From: CAZONU01 sp965370045
GTDB taxonomy: Bacteria > Planctomycetota > SZUA-567 > JAKLDR01
Length of the DNA stretch: 64,000 nt
Reading direction: 5' to 3'
Assembly (NCBI GenBank): GCA_965370045.1
Contig: CBDUSI010000005.1
Location: 1-64,000 of the forward strand
The notes under the pieces are model-generated. The model was not told where the DNA came from and ran no database searches. It saw nothing but the letters and a program-made list of their open reading frames with translations. The position numbers were made by a program, and so were the translations under genes. Position 1 is the first letter of the stretch. Each line of letters begins with the position of its first letter. This document shows, piece after piece, positions 43,159-51,744 of the stretch.

Positions 43159-45025
43159 ATGAGCAAACCTGCGCCGGAAGTTGAGCCCATGGAAGCTGAA
43201 CCAGCGGTCCGCGCTGGCCGGACCGCCGCCGTCATCGGCAGGATACTGCACTACCTGGGCCTCCTCAGCCTCCCGCTGACGCTCGGCGCGGTGCTGGGGT
43301 TCTACGCCGCGGACCGCGGCACCCGCTGGCTGCCGGACATGCTGGGCATCGTCCTGGCGGTGCTGGTCTTCGGCCTGCTGGCCATCCCCGCCGGGCGCCT
43401 GCTGGAGAAGCGCGCTCTCAAGGAAGCCTCCGGGAAGGCGAAGTTCCGCCGGCGGGTCGTCGCCTGCCTGCTCCTGGCCGCCCTGGCCATCGCCGCGCGC
43501 CTGGTGGTGTTCTGGATGGAGCAGCCCAGCCCGCTCACGGAGCTCTCCGGGCCGCAGTTCAATCGGGCCTTCGAGATAGACGCGCAGCGCTATCGCGAGT
43601 ACGACCGCGGCCTGGAAAGGGCCGTCTCCTTCCTGGAAAAGAAGACCGGCTTTTTCGATGAAGCCAAGCCCGCCGTGCTCACTCCCGACCAGGAGCGCGT
43701 CCTGCTCGACACCTGGGCGACAATCCACGACTACGCCTTCTCGCTGGACCAGATTCGCATGTTCTACGAGGACTGGTATCGCTTTCGACCCCTCGCGGGC
43801 CGAACGCGACCGACACCTGCGAAGCTTCCTGCTGACCTTCGCCGCCGAGATGGCCCTCTACGAGAAGAGCTCCCGGCTGGTCGCGCTGATCTCCCGCAAC
43901 AAGAACGCCGTCAAGTTCCTGGACGCCCCGCACCCGGGCCGGCGGCTGGCCGCCGACTCCTTCAGCCGCTTCCGGCAGGAACTCCAGGGACATCGGGACC
44001 TCGCCAGGGTGGTGGCCGGCAGGAACTACCTCCTGTGGCTGGAGAAGGGCCTGGGCGCCAGGGACGAGGCGCAAGGGACCGGCTGCGCATGGCTCTGGAA
44101 GCGCGTCGAGATACACCTGGCCGCCATCGACGCCCTCTCCGGAACCGGGCTGGCCGCCACCAGCGCGGGCAGTGATCTTCAAGAGCTCAAGCGCACCGTC
44201 CGACGCACCTGGTTCCCGGCCCAGAGCGCGGTGGCCGAGTGGATGGGGGACGTCCGCGTCCGCCGCATCGGGGTGTACCTGATCACCGGGGAACAGTTGG
44301 AGAAGATGGCCGGGAAGCTCCAGCCCGGGGACGTCATGCTCGGCCGCAAGAACTGGTACCTGAGCAACGTGGGCCTGCCGGGCTTCTGGCCGCACGCCAT
44401 CCTCTACGTGGGCACGCCCGAGGAGTTCGACGCCTACTTCGACGTTCCCGAGGTCAGGGCTTATGTCAGGAAACTCTCCGGGAAGGACATGACCCTGGGT
44501 GATTACATCGAGAGCCGCTTCCCCGCCGCGCACCGCGAGCACCGGCGGGTCGAGGGCGGGCGGCCCCGCCGGGTGATCGAGGCGATCAGCGAGGGCGTGG
44601 TGGCCAACACCTTGGAGGCCGCCGCCGGGGACTACCTGGCGGTGCTCCGCCCGCGGCTCGACAAGCTGGCCAAGGCCCAGGCGATGATCGAGGCCTTCGG
44701 CCACATGGGCAAGCCCTACGACTTCGACTTCGACTTCGCCACCGACCACGCCCTGGTCTGTACCGAGCTGGTCTGGCGCAGCTACCGGCCGGCCGAGGGC
44801 AAGAAGGGCCTGACCTTCCCCCTGGTGGACGTCGCCGGCAGAAAGACGCTCCCCGCCAACGAGATGGCCAAGCTCTTCACGGCCAGGCACGGCAAGGCTG
44901 ACGCCCAGATGGACTTCGTCTACTTCCTGAAGGGTTTGGAAGAAGAGCGCGAGGCCGTCGTCTCCACCGAGGAGGCCTTCCTGGAGACCCACAAGCTCTC
45001 CAAGTGGAGCTTCCGCCTGAAATGA
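43159..45025 (+). CDS. YiiX/C92-like permuted papain-fold membrane protein, frameshifted
   Basis: The N-terminal part has three predicted membrane helices (about 22-118). It then switches frame near residue 210: before it reads RMFYEDWYRFRPL, and after it SRAERDRHLRSFLLTFAAEM. Removing one base from the four-C run 43789-43792 (or the TTT at 43783-43785) gives one protein of about 621 residues. The C-terminal half has LQPGDVMLGRKNWYLSNVG and FWPHAILYVG (His) then ALVCTELVWRSY (Cys), in the permuted papain order of YiiX-type peptidases. It would act on peptides or lipids at the membrane. The gene is either broken, frameshifted on purpose, or mis-assembled. Confidence 0.8.
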
Positions 45026-45031
45026 AGCGGA

Positions 45032-45060
45032 GCCCGTCGGCGCTTCGAGCGCCGGCGGGC
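45032..45060. terminator. GC hairpin between convergent genes
   Basis: GCCCG-T-CGGCGCT (45032-45044) pairs with AGCGCCG-G-CGGGC (45048-45060) across a TCG loop, with a G-T pair inside. It lies between the YiiX-like gene and the convergent thioredoxin-like gene and may end both transcripts. No T-tract. Confidence 0.5.
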
Positions 45061-45084
45061 CCCGCGTGATTCCCGAAGGTTCGG

Positions 45085-45738
45085 TTACGACCTGGTGACG
45101 CTGCTCACCTTGGCGGCGTCAGCCGCGGCCTTGGCGGCGGCCGCCTTGGCCTTCCTCGCGGCGTGGACCTTGACCGTCTTGGGCAGGGCCCTCAGGGTCG
45201 CGGTCAGCACTTGGGTGCTGGGCCCAAAGAGCCGGCCCATCACGTCGCCCTCGGGCGCCAGGAAGACCATCGTGGGGTAAGTAACCGCGCCGTACTTACT
45301 GGCGATCTCCAGGTGCTCCTTGAGGGTCTTCCAGTAGGCCTCGCGCAGGGCCTTGACCTCGTCGGCGCTGGCGCCCGGGGCGGCCTTGGGCGGCACGGGA
45401 CGCAGCACTCGCGCGGTAACCGCGCCGGACTTGCCCAGGGCGTCGCGCAGCTTCCTGGTGTTGAAGACCGTCGGTCCCTTGAGATTCTTCATAGTAAAGA
45501 CGACCACCAACGGCTTCTTCGATCTCTTGGCGTTCGCCAGCCCGGCTTCCAGGGAGTTCCACTTCATGGGCGGGAGCGGCTTGGAGGGCCTGCGATGCCT
45601 GCGAGGCCTGCGATGCTTCACCCGCGTACCCGACCCCGGGTAGACAGGAACCCCCGCCAGTGCGGTCCGGCCCATGCCCAGCAGCATTATCCCTGCCAGA
45701 GCCGCGCCGAAAGTAAGCCTCCCCATAGTCTGCTTCAT
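45085..45738 (-). CDS. Secreted thioredoxin-fold protein lacking catalytic cysteines
   Basis: This 217-residue protein has a signal peptide (about 1-28, ALA cleavage), then a basic RH-rich segment KHRRPRRHRRP. A thioredoxin-like core (about 55-190) reads VVVFTMKNLKG where the active site would be, so there is no cysteine. The cis-proline strand TYPTMVFLAPEGD is kept. A C-terminal helix is rich in Ala/Lys. Redox activity is therefore not expected, and a binding or structural role is more likely. ATGAGGAG gives the ribosome site. Confidence 0.75.
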   Translation of the reverse strand: MKQTMGRLTFGAALAGIMLLGMGRTALAGVPVYPGSGTRVKHRRPRRHRRPSKPLPPMKWNSLEAGLANAKRSKKPLVVVFTMKNLKGPTVFNTRKLRDALGKSGAVTARVLRPVPPKAAPGASADEVKALREAYWKTLKEHLEIASKYGAVTYPTMVFLAPEGDVMGRLFGPSTQVLTATLRALPKTVKVHAARKAKAAAAKAAADAAKVSSVTRS

Positions 45739-45784
45739 GCCGTTTCTCTCCTCATTTGCTTGGGAGCGGCCCTATCCCCGCATC

Positions 45785-45828
45785 GCACACTCCGTCCATG
45801 TCTACTGGACGGGATGTCTCACGTGTGC
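45785..45828 (-). promoter_or_regulatory. Bipartite inverted repeat upstream of thioredoxin-fold gene
   Basis: Outer arms GCACAC (45785-45790) and GTGTGC (45823-45828) enclose a perfect 7-bp inner stem CCGTCCA (45792-45798)/TGGACGG (45806-45812). It lies 50-90 bp before the start on the minus strand, as an RNA leader structure or operator. Confidence 0.4.
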
Positions 45829-45884
45829 ATTAGAATGTTTCGGGTGAAACCGGCCCGCGCAGCTCCATTGCCCCAGCAGAGAAG

Positions 45885-45913
45885 GCCCGCCGGAGACACG
45901 GTCTCCGACGGGC
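45885..45913. terminator. GC hairpin downstream of ECF sigma factor
   Basis: GCCCG-C-CGGAGAC (45885-45897) pairs with GTCTCCG-A-CGGGC (45901-45913) around ACG. It lies about 200 bp after the stop of the minus-strand sigma factor. The plus side is followed by TTTGTTT. Confidence 0.45.
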
Positions 45914-46111
45914 CCGGTTTGTTTGGCGTCTGCCGGCCTCCGGTCGTCCAGCCTGACCTCCCGGGGGTAGAAGGGGACAAAAGGAGATCAGCTTTCCGGT
46001 TAGGGCCGTTCCACGGCCGCGACCGGCAGCGCCCGGCCGAACCTTACCCGCCAGGCGAGGGGCGAGAGGTTCGGAGCGTGAGGTTCGTGCTTCTCTCTGA
46101 GAGTCTCCTCC

Positions 46112-46747
46112 CTAGGGCAAACCCGGCAGCCGGCCCTTGAGCTTCTTCTTGAGCAGCGCCCGGACCCGGCTGAGCTTCTCTCCCACCGCGGTGACGCTCA
46201 TTCCCAGCATCTCGGCGATCTCGCGGTAGGAGTAGTTCTCCAGATGCTTGAGTACCACTATCTCCCGGTAGTCCTCCCTCAGTTCGGCCAGCGCCGAGAG
46301 GATGGCGTCCTCCATCCCCTCGCCCGGCCGGACCGGCGGCGCGGAGGGTTCGGCACCGCGCTCGGCCAGCTTGTCGAGGTTGACCTCGCTTCGGCGCGCG
46401 CGCAGCCAGTCGGCGGCGGTGTGGGTCGCGATGGTCCGCAGCCAGCCGGCGAAGCGGGCCGGTTCGCGCAGCTCGCCGAGCGCCGCGTAGGCCTTGATGA
46501 AACACTCCTGGGCGAGGTCCTCGGCGACCTCCCGCCGGCGGACCGACGCGTAGACAGAAGCCATGACCACGCTGCGGTAGCGTTCGACCAGCCGACCATA
46601 GGCTTCCCTGTCTCCCCGCCGAGCGGCTTTCACCAGAGCGACCAGCTCGGACCTGTCCGCCGGATCCGCCAAGGAGCCTCTCCGCACGGGTCGAGGCCCG
46701 CCATTAAAGGCGATCTCGCCGCGTGAGCTATTAGCCGAAAAACGCAT
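46112..46747 (-). CDS. ECF-type RNA polymerase sigma factor
   Basis: This 211-residue protein has sigma region 2 (about 45-110, VERYRSVVMASVYASVRRRE, AEDLAQECFIKAYAAL, FAGWLRTIATHTAADWLRAR) and region 4 (about 150-205, LREDYREIVVLKHLENYSYR and the EIAEMLGMSVTAVGEKLSR helix-turn-helix). No anti-sigma gene is attached, unlike the first ECF gene. The start could be a little further in. Confidence 0.93.
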   Translation of the reverse strand: MRFSANSSRGEIAFNGGPRPVRRGSLADPADRSELVALVKAARRGDREAYGRLVERYRSVVMASVYASVRRREVAEDLAQECFIKAYAALGELREPARFAGWLRTIATHTAADWLRARRSEVNLDKLAERGAEPSAPPVRPGEGMEDAILSALAELREDYREIVVLKHLENYSYREIAEMLGMSVTAVGEKLSRVRALLKKKLKGRLPGLP

Positions 46748-47035
46748 GCTCTACCCCAGAGTCTGACGCCCCGCCCCCCCGAGGCGTGACCGAAAGAATC
46801 GCGGGAATGACACCTGTGCGCAGCGAGAAACCGGGCCAAACTGAAGGACTGGAGGCTAAGCCCCAAGAGACAGCTACTTAGAGAGCTCCGACGAGCCGGG
46901 TTTCAGGGGTGGTTTGGCGAAAGGAATCAGACGGGATTCCCGAAACGCCCGCCCGGTCCCCTTCGCACTTTCGCTTGCCGGCCTCCCGCCCTGCCGTTAT
47001 CATGCGCCGCAGGCAGATTCTTCGGAGAGACGCAA
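46748..47035. other. Gene-free gap between ECF sigma factor and plus-strand operon
   Basis: This 288-bp gap holds the ribosome site and promoter of the operon that follows (46975-47003). A run of C near 46771-46780 lies close to the sigma factor. No small ORF was found convincing. Confidence 0.45.
46975..47003 (+). promoter_or_regulatory. Promoter of the STAS/TauE/ThiF operon
   Basis: TTGCCG (46975-46980) and TATCAT (46998-47003) are 17 bp apart, 32 bp before the first gene. Confidence 0.45.
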
Positions 47036-47800
47036 ATGGCCATAGCCCGCTCGCGAATCAGGCAGAAGCAGAAGCAGAAGCAAAAGGGGGAACAGGCGGC
47101 CGCCGCCGAGCGCAAGCCCCGCAACCCCTATGTGGTCCTCGTCATGTTGGTCGCGCTGGTCGGCGTAGTGCTGGTCATCGGGGCCTTCGTTTACTATATG
47201 ATTGAGCGCCGGAAACGCGCCGAGCAGGTCAAAATCATCCGCGGCATGACACTGCTCGATCAGCTCGACGACATCGCCTGCGATTACTACTACACCGGCA
47301 AGGACAAGAAGAACGACGGCCACCTGCCCGATGCGGCCTGGGCGCCCTTCAAGGAGCACGCCAAGGCCGGCGACCTCTTCGACGCGGTCATCACCGTGTC
47401 GGAGGGCGCCAAGGACCCCACCGCGGACGCCTGCTTCTACAAGGAAGGCAAGGCCGCCGGAGGAGAAGCCCTCAGGGTCACCATGGGAAGGCCCCGGTAC
47501 GAGGGTAAGCCCGGTCCTCAACCCAACCCGAAGAGGGCCCAGGTGCAGATAGTCAACGGCAGCGTGGTCATCGGGACCAAGAGCAAGCGCGTCATCTTCT
47601 TCCGCCGGCCGATACTCCATCCCCTGCACGGGACCAAGATGTGGTTCGGACAGGCGGTGATCATCCTCTACCGCGACGTGGACAGCCCCGAGCCGGAGAA
47701 TCTCGAGCCTCCCGAGGTCAAGCCGCTGCCGGAGCCGGAGAAGAAGAAAGATCCGGAGAAGAAGGCCGAGCCCAAGGCGGAGAACGCCAAGAAGGACTAG
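47036..47800 (+). CDS. Single-pass membrane protein of unknown function
   Basis: This 254-residue protein has a polar Gln/Lys-rich N-terminus (QKQKQKQK), one membrane helix (about 34-57), a globular part (about 70-215) and a Pro/Glu/Lys-rich C-terminus. GGAGAG lies 7 bases before the start. The next gene follows at 8 bases. No family recognised. Confidence 0.7.
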   Translation: MAIARSRIRQKQKQKQKGEQAAAAERKPRNPYVVLVMLVALVGVVLVIGAFVYYMIERRKRAEQVKIIRGMTLLDQLDDIACDYYYTGKDKKNDGHLPDAAWAPFKEHAKAGDLFDAVITVSEGAKDPTADACFYKEGKAAGGEALRVTMGRPRYEGKPGPQPNPKRAQVQIVNGSVVIGTKSKRVIFFRRPILHPLHGTKMWFGQAVIILYRDVDSPEPENLEPPEVKPLPEPEKKKDPEKKAEPKAENAKKD

Positions 47801-47808
47801 CCCCGCCA

Positions 47809-48189
47809 ATGTCAGAGGTCGAAGCCAACATCTCTCTCTCCGAGCAAGAGGGCCTGCTCAGCGCCGGGGGCAACCTCAACTGGCGCACCGAAGAGGAGTT
47901 CCAGGCCGCCTGCCGCCGACTGCTGGAGTCGGACCGCGAGAAGCTGGTCGTTGACTTCGGCGAGGTCCGGGGCATCTCCAGCGCCAACCTGTCCTTCCTG
48001 GTCAACCTCCACCACTGGGCCATTGAGCGCGGCAAGCAGTTGGTCCTGCGTGTGAGCTCCGAGATGGCCAGGCTTTTCGACCGCACCCGCCTCGAAGACC
48101 TGGTGGGAATGAAGATCGTGAAGGCGGGACCGGGCGAGGGACGGCCCTCCGCGCCCGAGGGCCCCATGAGAAGCGCAACGGAGGAGTGA
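47809..48189 (+). CDS. STAS-domain protein (anti-sigma factor antagonist type)
   Basis: This 126-residue protein is read from MSEVEANISL. The frame extends further upstream only through the preceding gene. Residues about 8-105 have the STAS alpha/beta layout, with LVVDFGEVRGISSANLSFLV at the place of the regulatory serine loop (SSxxL). STAS proteins bind partners in a phosphorylation-controlled way. The TauE gene follows after one base. No kinase or anti-sigma gene is in the operon. Confidence 0.78.
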   Translation: MSEVEANISLSEQEGLLSAGGNLNWRTEEEFQAACRRLLESDREKLVVDFGEVRGISSANLSFLVNLHHWAIERGKQLVLRVSSEMARLFDRTRLEDLVGMKIVKAGPGEGRPSAPEGPMRSATEE

Positions 48190-48190
48190 A

Positions 48191-48655
48191 ATGGATCTAT
48201 GGTGGGCGTACTTGCTTCTGGGCCTGGCCGCCGGGATCTCCGGGGCCGCCCTGGGAATAGGCGGCGGGGTGGTAATGGTCCCGGCGCTGGTGGCCCTCTT
48301 CAGCTACGACCAGAAGGTGGCCCAGGGCACCAGCATGGGCGCGATAATCGCCATCTCCATCGTTGGGTTCTACCGGTACTGGGCGGAGCCCGACATCAAG
48401 ATCGACCTCGTGCCCGTGGCCTTCATGTTCGTTGCCGCCGCGGTCGGGGCCTACCTCGGCGTCAAGATCGCCGCCGCTTTGCCCAAGCAGACGCTGCAGA
48501 AGATATTCGCTATCGTGCTGGTCGTGGCGGCGGTGCGCCTGTTCTTGAAATCGATGGGGGGGAAGAAGGACACCCCCTCCCCGGCGGTCGCCACCGCGCC
48601 CGCCGGAACCGAAACGGGCCCGCCCCAGACATCCGGGGAAGAGAAGCCGGAGTGA
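48191..48655 (+). CDS. TauE/SafE-family membrane protein, half-size
   Basis: This 154-residue protein has four predicted membrane segments and the family opening AGISGAALGIGGGVVMVPAL. Normal TauE/SafE proteins have two such halves (about 250 residues, eight segments), so this would need to dimerise. The family is linked to anion or sulfur-compound export. The stop overlaps the ThiF start (GTGA). Confidence 0.85.
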   Translation: MDLWWAYLLLGLAAGISGAALGIGGGVVMVPALVALFSYDQKVAQGTSMGAIIAISIVGFYRYWAEPDIKIDLVPVAFMFVAAAVGAYLGVKIAAALPKQTLQKIFAIVLVVAAVRLFLKSMGGKKDTPSPAVATAPAGTETGPPQTSGEEKPE

Positions 48656-49458
48656 AGATACTCCTCGCCGAGCGCGAGATCGAGGTAGAGCCCGGCACCA
48701 CGCTCTTCGCCCTGCGAGACCGCCTGAAGCCCGACGCCGACGTGGTGATTTTCAACGGCGCGCCGGCGTCCGCGGACCGCGAGCTCGCCGAGGGCGACAG
48801 CGCCGTCTTCATCAGGCGCGGCGAGGCCCCCAGCGAGAAGGAACTCGAGGCGCTGATGGCCGCCCGGCACACCCCGGGGGTACACGCACGGGTCAAGCGC
48901 GCGACGGTGGGAGTGGCCGGGCTCGGCGGGCTGGGCTCGGCGGCCGCCATTGCCCTCACCCGCCTGGGCGTGGGGCGGCTGGTGCTGGCCGACTTCGACG
49001 TGGTCGAGCCTTCCAACCTGAATCGCCAGCAGTACTTCGTCGAGCAGATCGGCAGTCTCAAGGCCGAGGCGCTGCGCGCCAACCTGACGCGGATAAACCC
49101 CTACGTCAAGCTGACGACCCACTCAGTGCGCCTGACGCCCGGGAACGTCCCCGAGGTTTTTGGCGACGTCGACGTCCTGGTCGAGGCTTTTGACGCTGCC
49201 GATCAGAAAGCCATGCTCATGGAGAGCTTCGCGGCGGCATACCCCGAGAGGCCCCTGGTCATGGCCTCGGGGCTGGCCGGTCACGGGCCCGGCGGGGACA
49301 TTGGCGTGAGGAAGCTGGGCCGCTGCATCTACGTGGTGGGCGACCTCGAAAGCGCCGCCGAGCCCGGCCGCGGGCTGATGGCCCCGCGCGTGGGGATCGC
49401 CGCGCACATGCAAGCCAACCTGGTCCTGCGCCTGCTGCTGGGTGAAGAACCTGGCTAA
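48652..49458 (+). CDS. thiF: ThiS-like/ThiF fusion, ubiquitin-like adenylyltransferase
   Basis: This 268-residue protein starts at GTG 48652, overlapping the stop of the TauE-like gene. An N-terminal ThiS-like beta-grasp part (about 1-60, VVIFNGAPASADRELAEGD) lacks the usual C-terminal Gly-Gly. The ThiF/E1-like part has GVAGLGGLGSA (nucleotide site) near 85, and FDVVEPSNLNRQQYF with the arginine of the active site. HTPGVHARVKRATVGVAGLG follows the same order as ThiS-fused ThiF proteins from anaerobes. It would activate a sulfur carrier. Thiamine synthesis is the usual role, but no thi genes are nearby. Confidence 0.85.
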   Translation: MKILLAEREIEVEPGTTLFALRDRLKPDADVVIFNGAPASADRELAEGDSAVFIRRGEAPSEKELEALMAARHTPGVHARVKRATVGVAGLGGLGSAAAIALTRLGVGRLVLADFDVVEPSNLNRQQYFVEQIGSLKAEALRANLTRINPYVKLTTHSVRLTPGNVPEVFGDVDVLVEAFDAADQKAMLMESFAAAYPERPLVMASGLAGHGPGGDIGVRKLGRCIYVVGDLESAAEPGRGLMAPRVGIAAHMQANLVLRLLLGEEPG

Positions 49459-49470
49459 GATGTACATCGC

Positions 49471-49617
49471 ATGGTCGGGATGATGGCCGTGGGGCTGCCC
49501 AAGGGCTTCCTCATCGGCATGGTCGCCGGGACGGTCCTGTACTACGCGTCAGAAAGGTTCAATATCGGGTTCGCCAGGCAAGGCCGAGATGAAAAGGGCC
49601 CGCGGGCGAAGGACTAG
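49471..49617 (+). CDS. Possible 48-residue membrane peptide
   Basis: ATG 49471 opens a frame giving MVGMMAVGLPKGFLIGMVAG, then TVLYYASERF and a polar end. One membrane helix is likely (about 8-26). It begins 12 bases after the thiF stop on the same strand and its stop overlaps the next convergent gene by 4 bases. No ribosome site is obvious, so it may be chance. Confidence 0.35.
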   Translation: MVGMMAVGLPKGFLIGMVAGTVLYYASERFNIGFARQGRDEKGPRAKD

Positions 49618-50156
49618 AACCGTCCGCCGCTGCCGGCAAGCCGCCCTGGCGCAGGTTCCACCGGGAATCGCGTTGTCGCCAGAAAGTAGACTGCCACCAA
49701 CATGGGCACCATTACGAAGAGCACGGCGCCGGTCCCAAAGAAGACGGCGTCCATGATCAGTGCCGGGTCAGAAGAGTCTTGGCTCGACCCGCCGGTGGTA
49801 ATGAAACCCACGATGAACACTGGTACGGCCAAGATCGTCAGGGACAACAGGCCGATCATCAGGCGCCGAGCCCAGTTCTTTCGGAGGAAGAGCCCGACTG
49901 ACGCAACAGTGCCCAGCGGACCAGCCACGAGTGATATGTATCCCCAGCAGCCCAGGAACCGGGTTACGAAGTCCTCGTCCGCGGCTTCGTAGGCGAATCC
50001 CATCGCTCTCGCAACGGTGCCTCGACAAATATAAATCAGGCCGGCTAATGTGCTGGACGGAAATATGCTGATGCCAAAAACCCCAACAATGATGCCGACC
50101 AAGAGGGCCTTCGGGCGCCTACCCGAGTCGTTGCCGTTGGTCACCTTGCGGCCCAC
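49614..50156 (-). CDS. Four-segment membrane protein of unknown function
   Basis: This 180-residue protein starts at a GTG. Predicted membrane segments lie at about 17-42, 70-90, 95-120 and 140-162, with a polar N-terminus. Base composition is visibly less GC-rich than the neighbouring genes, with more A/T at third positions, so it may be acquired. It follows the lipoprotein gene at 10 bases. Family not recognised. Confidence 0.6.
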   Translation of the reverse strand: MGRKVTNGNDSGRRPKALLVGIIVGVFGISIFPSSTLAGLIYICRGTVARAMGFAYEAADEDFVTRFLGCWGYISLVAGPLGTVASVGLFLRKNWARRLMIGLLSLTILAVPVFIVGFITTGGSSQDSSDPALIMDAVFFGTGAVLFVMVPMLVAVYFLATTRFPVEPAPGRLAGSGGRF

Positions 50157-50166
50157 GGTACTGCCG

Positions 50167-50748
50167 TCACCTCAGTCCTTGAGGGCCGCCGACCAGCTTC
50201 TCGTTGTTCTTGTGAAGGAGGCGCAGGTCCGCCTCGGTAAGCTTGAGCTTCTTTAGGTTCTCGCGCAGGGACTTGAGCATCTCGCCCTTGGCGCCCCTGA
50301 ACGCCGCCGCCCCGGGGCCCTTCCCGCTCATGACCTCCGCCATCTTCTCGACGGTCCGCATCTGCTGGAATACGACGAAGCCCGCCATCAGTTGGCCCTG
50401 GGCGGCCGCGTAATCGCCGAAGTCCTTGAAGCCGGTCGCCTTCAGGACGGACAGGGATTTCTCCATGGTCGCCTTGGCGTCTCCCTTGTGCTTGGCCTTG
50501 ATGGCCGCCAGCTTGCCGGTGGCCTCGATGCAGGCGTCCACCCGCTTCTCGTCGTAAACGCTCTTGCCCGTCGAGAGCGCGTCCTTCACCTCGGCGAAGG
50601 TCTTCCCCGGCCAGGAGAAAGCCCCCGCGCCGGGCTTCTTCGGCTGGACCGCGCCGTTGTTCCCGGGCTTCTTCCTGTAATCCTCGTCATCCTTGCCGCA
50701 TCCCAGAGCGAACAGGGCAACAACCGCCAGCGTGCAGAGCCTTTTCAT
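50167..50748 (-). CDS. Uncharacterised lipoprotein
   Basis: This 193-residue protein has a lipobox FALGC (Cys17), a polar linker and a helical domain (about 48-190) of Lys/Ala-rich amphipathic segments. It lies 6 bases after gpsA, so it is probably in the same transcript. Function unknown. Confidence 0.7.
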   Translation of the reverse strand: MKRLCTLAVVALFALGCGKDDEDYRKKPGNNGAVQPKKPGAGAFSWPGKTFAEVKDALSTGKSVYDEKRVDACIEATGKLAAIKAKHKGDAKATMEKSLSVLKATGFKDFGDYAAAQGQLMAGFVVFQQMRTVEKMAEVMSGKGPGAAAFRGAKGEMLKSLRENLKKLKLTEADLRLLHKNNEKLVGGPQGLR

Positions 50749-50754
50749 TCCCGT

Positions 50755-51744
50755 CTATCCCTCCGACTTGGGCGCGCGGGTCATCAGCCTGATGACCTGC
50801 TCCTTGGGATTGCCACCCTCAAGAACACGCCCCACCGCCTCGGCAATGGGCAGCTCGACGTCGTGCCTGGCGGCCAGCTCGACTATCGCCCCGGTCGTCG
50901 CCACACCCTCGGCGACGGTCTCCGTTGACTTGAGAATCTCCGCGAGCTTCTCGCCGCGGCCCAGGCGCTCGCCCACCGCGCGGTTGCGGCTGTGCTTCGA
51001 CGCACAGGTAACCACCAGGTCCCCCAACCCGGAAAGCCCCCCGAAGGTCTCCGGGCGCCCTCCGAGCGCGGTCCCCAGGCGGGCGAGTTCGACTATTCCC
51101 CTGGTGATCAGCGCCGCCTTGGCGTTGTCGCCCAACTCCAGGCCGTCCGCGCAGCCCGCGGCCAGGGCGATCACGTTTTTCAGGGCCGCGCCCAACTCGA
51201 CGCCGACCACGTCGGTGCTGGTGTAGATTCGCAGCATCGGGCCCATCAGCAGCTTCTGGACCTTCGCGGCGGCGCTCTCGCGCGCCGAGGCGGCCACCAC
51301 CGAGGCGGGCAGCCCGCGGGCCACCTCCTCGGCGTGGCTGGGACCGCTCAGCACCGCGATGCGGTGATCCGGCGCCACCGCGTCGAGTACCTGGCTGGGC
51401 CGCAGCAGACTTCCGCGCTCCAGACCCTTGGAGGCCGAGACCAGCAGGCAGTCGGCGGGAAGGTAAGGCGCGACCCGGAGCAGCGTCTCGCGGATGAACT
51501 GCGTGGGGACCGCGCAGACGGCCGCCTCGACGTCGGCCAGGGCGAGCGCCGCATCGGCGGTTATCTCGACCTCTCCGGGAACTCTCACGCCGGGCAGGAA
51601 CTTGGTGTTCTCGCGCTTCTCGGCGAACTCGGCGGCGTAGTCCGGGAAGGCGCTCCACAGCGCTACTTCGTGTCCGGCGCGCAGCGCCGAGAGCGCCAGC
51701 GCGGTGCCCCATCCCCCGTCGCCGAGAACGGCTATCCTGCTCAT
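50755..51744 (-). CDS. gpsA: Glycerol-3-phosphate dehydrogenase (NAD(P)+)
   Basis: The 329-residue protein is read from MSRIAVLGDGGWGTALA, with the nucleotide motif GDGGWG. It has SKGLERGSL near 108, VLSGPSHAEEVARG near 137, ALKNVIALAAGCADGLELGD (the catalytic Lys) near 190 and ETFGGLSGLGDLVVTC near 235. It makes glycerol-3-phosphate from dihydroxyacetone phosphate. The ATG overlaps the plsY stop (ATGA), so the enzyme and its consumer are coupled. Confidence 0.96.
   Translation of the reverse strand: MSRIAVLGDGGWGTALALSALRAGHEVALWSAFPDYAAEFAEKRENTKFLPGVRVPGEVEITADAALALADVEAAVCAVPTQFIRETLLRVAPYLPADCLLVSASKGLERGSLLRPSQVLDAVAPDHRIAVLSGPSHAEEVARGLPASVVAASARESAAAKVQKLLMGPMLRIYTSTDVVGVELGAALKNVIALAAGCADGLELGDNAKAALITRGIVELARLGTALGGRPETFGGLSGLGDLVVTCASKHSRNRAVGERLGRGEKLAEILKSTETVAEGVATTGAIVELAARHDVELPIAEAVGRVLEGGNPKEQVIRLMTRAPKSEG

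Larger units (their letters stand above)
45739..46111. other. Gene-free region with two hairpins
   Basis: No gene is supported in this 373-bp stretch. It contains a bipartite inverted repeat (45785-45828) and a strong hairpin (45885-45913). Near 46050-46085 there is a CTC/GAG-rich patch with a repeated GAACCT-like element. Confidence 0.5.
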
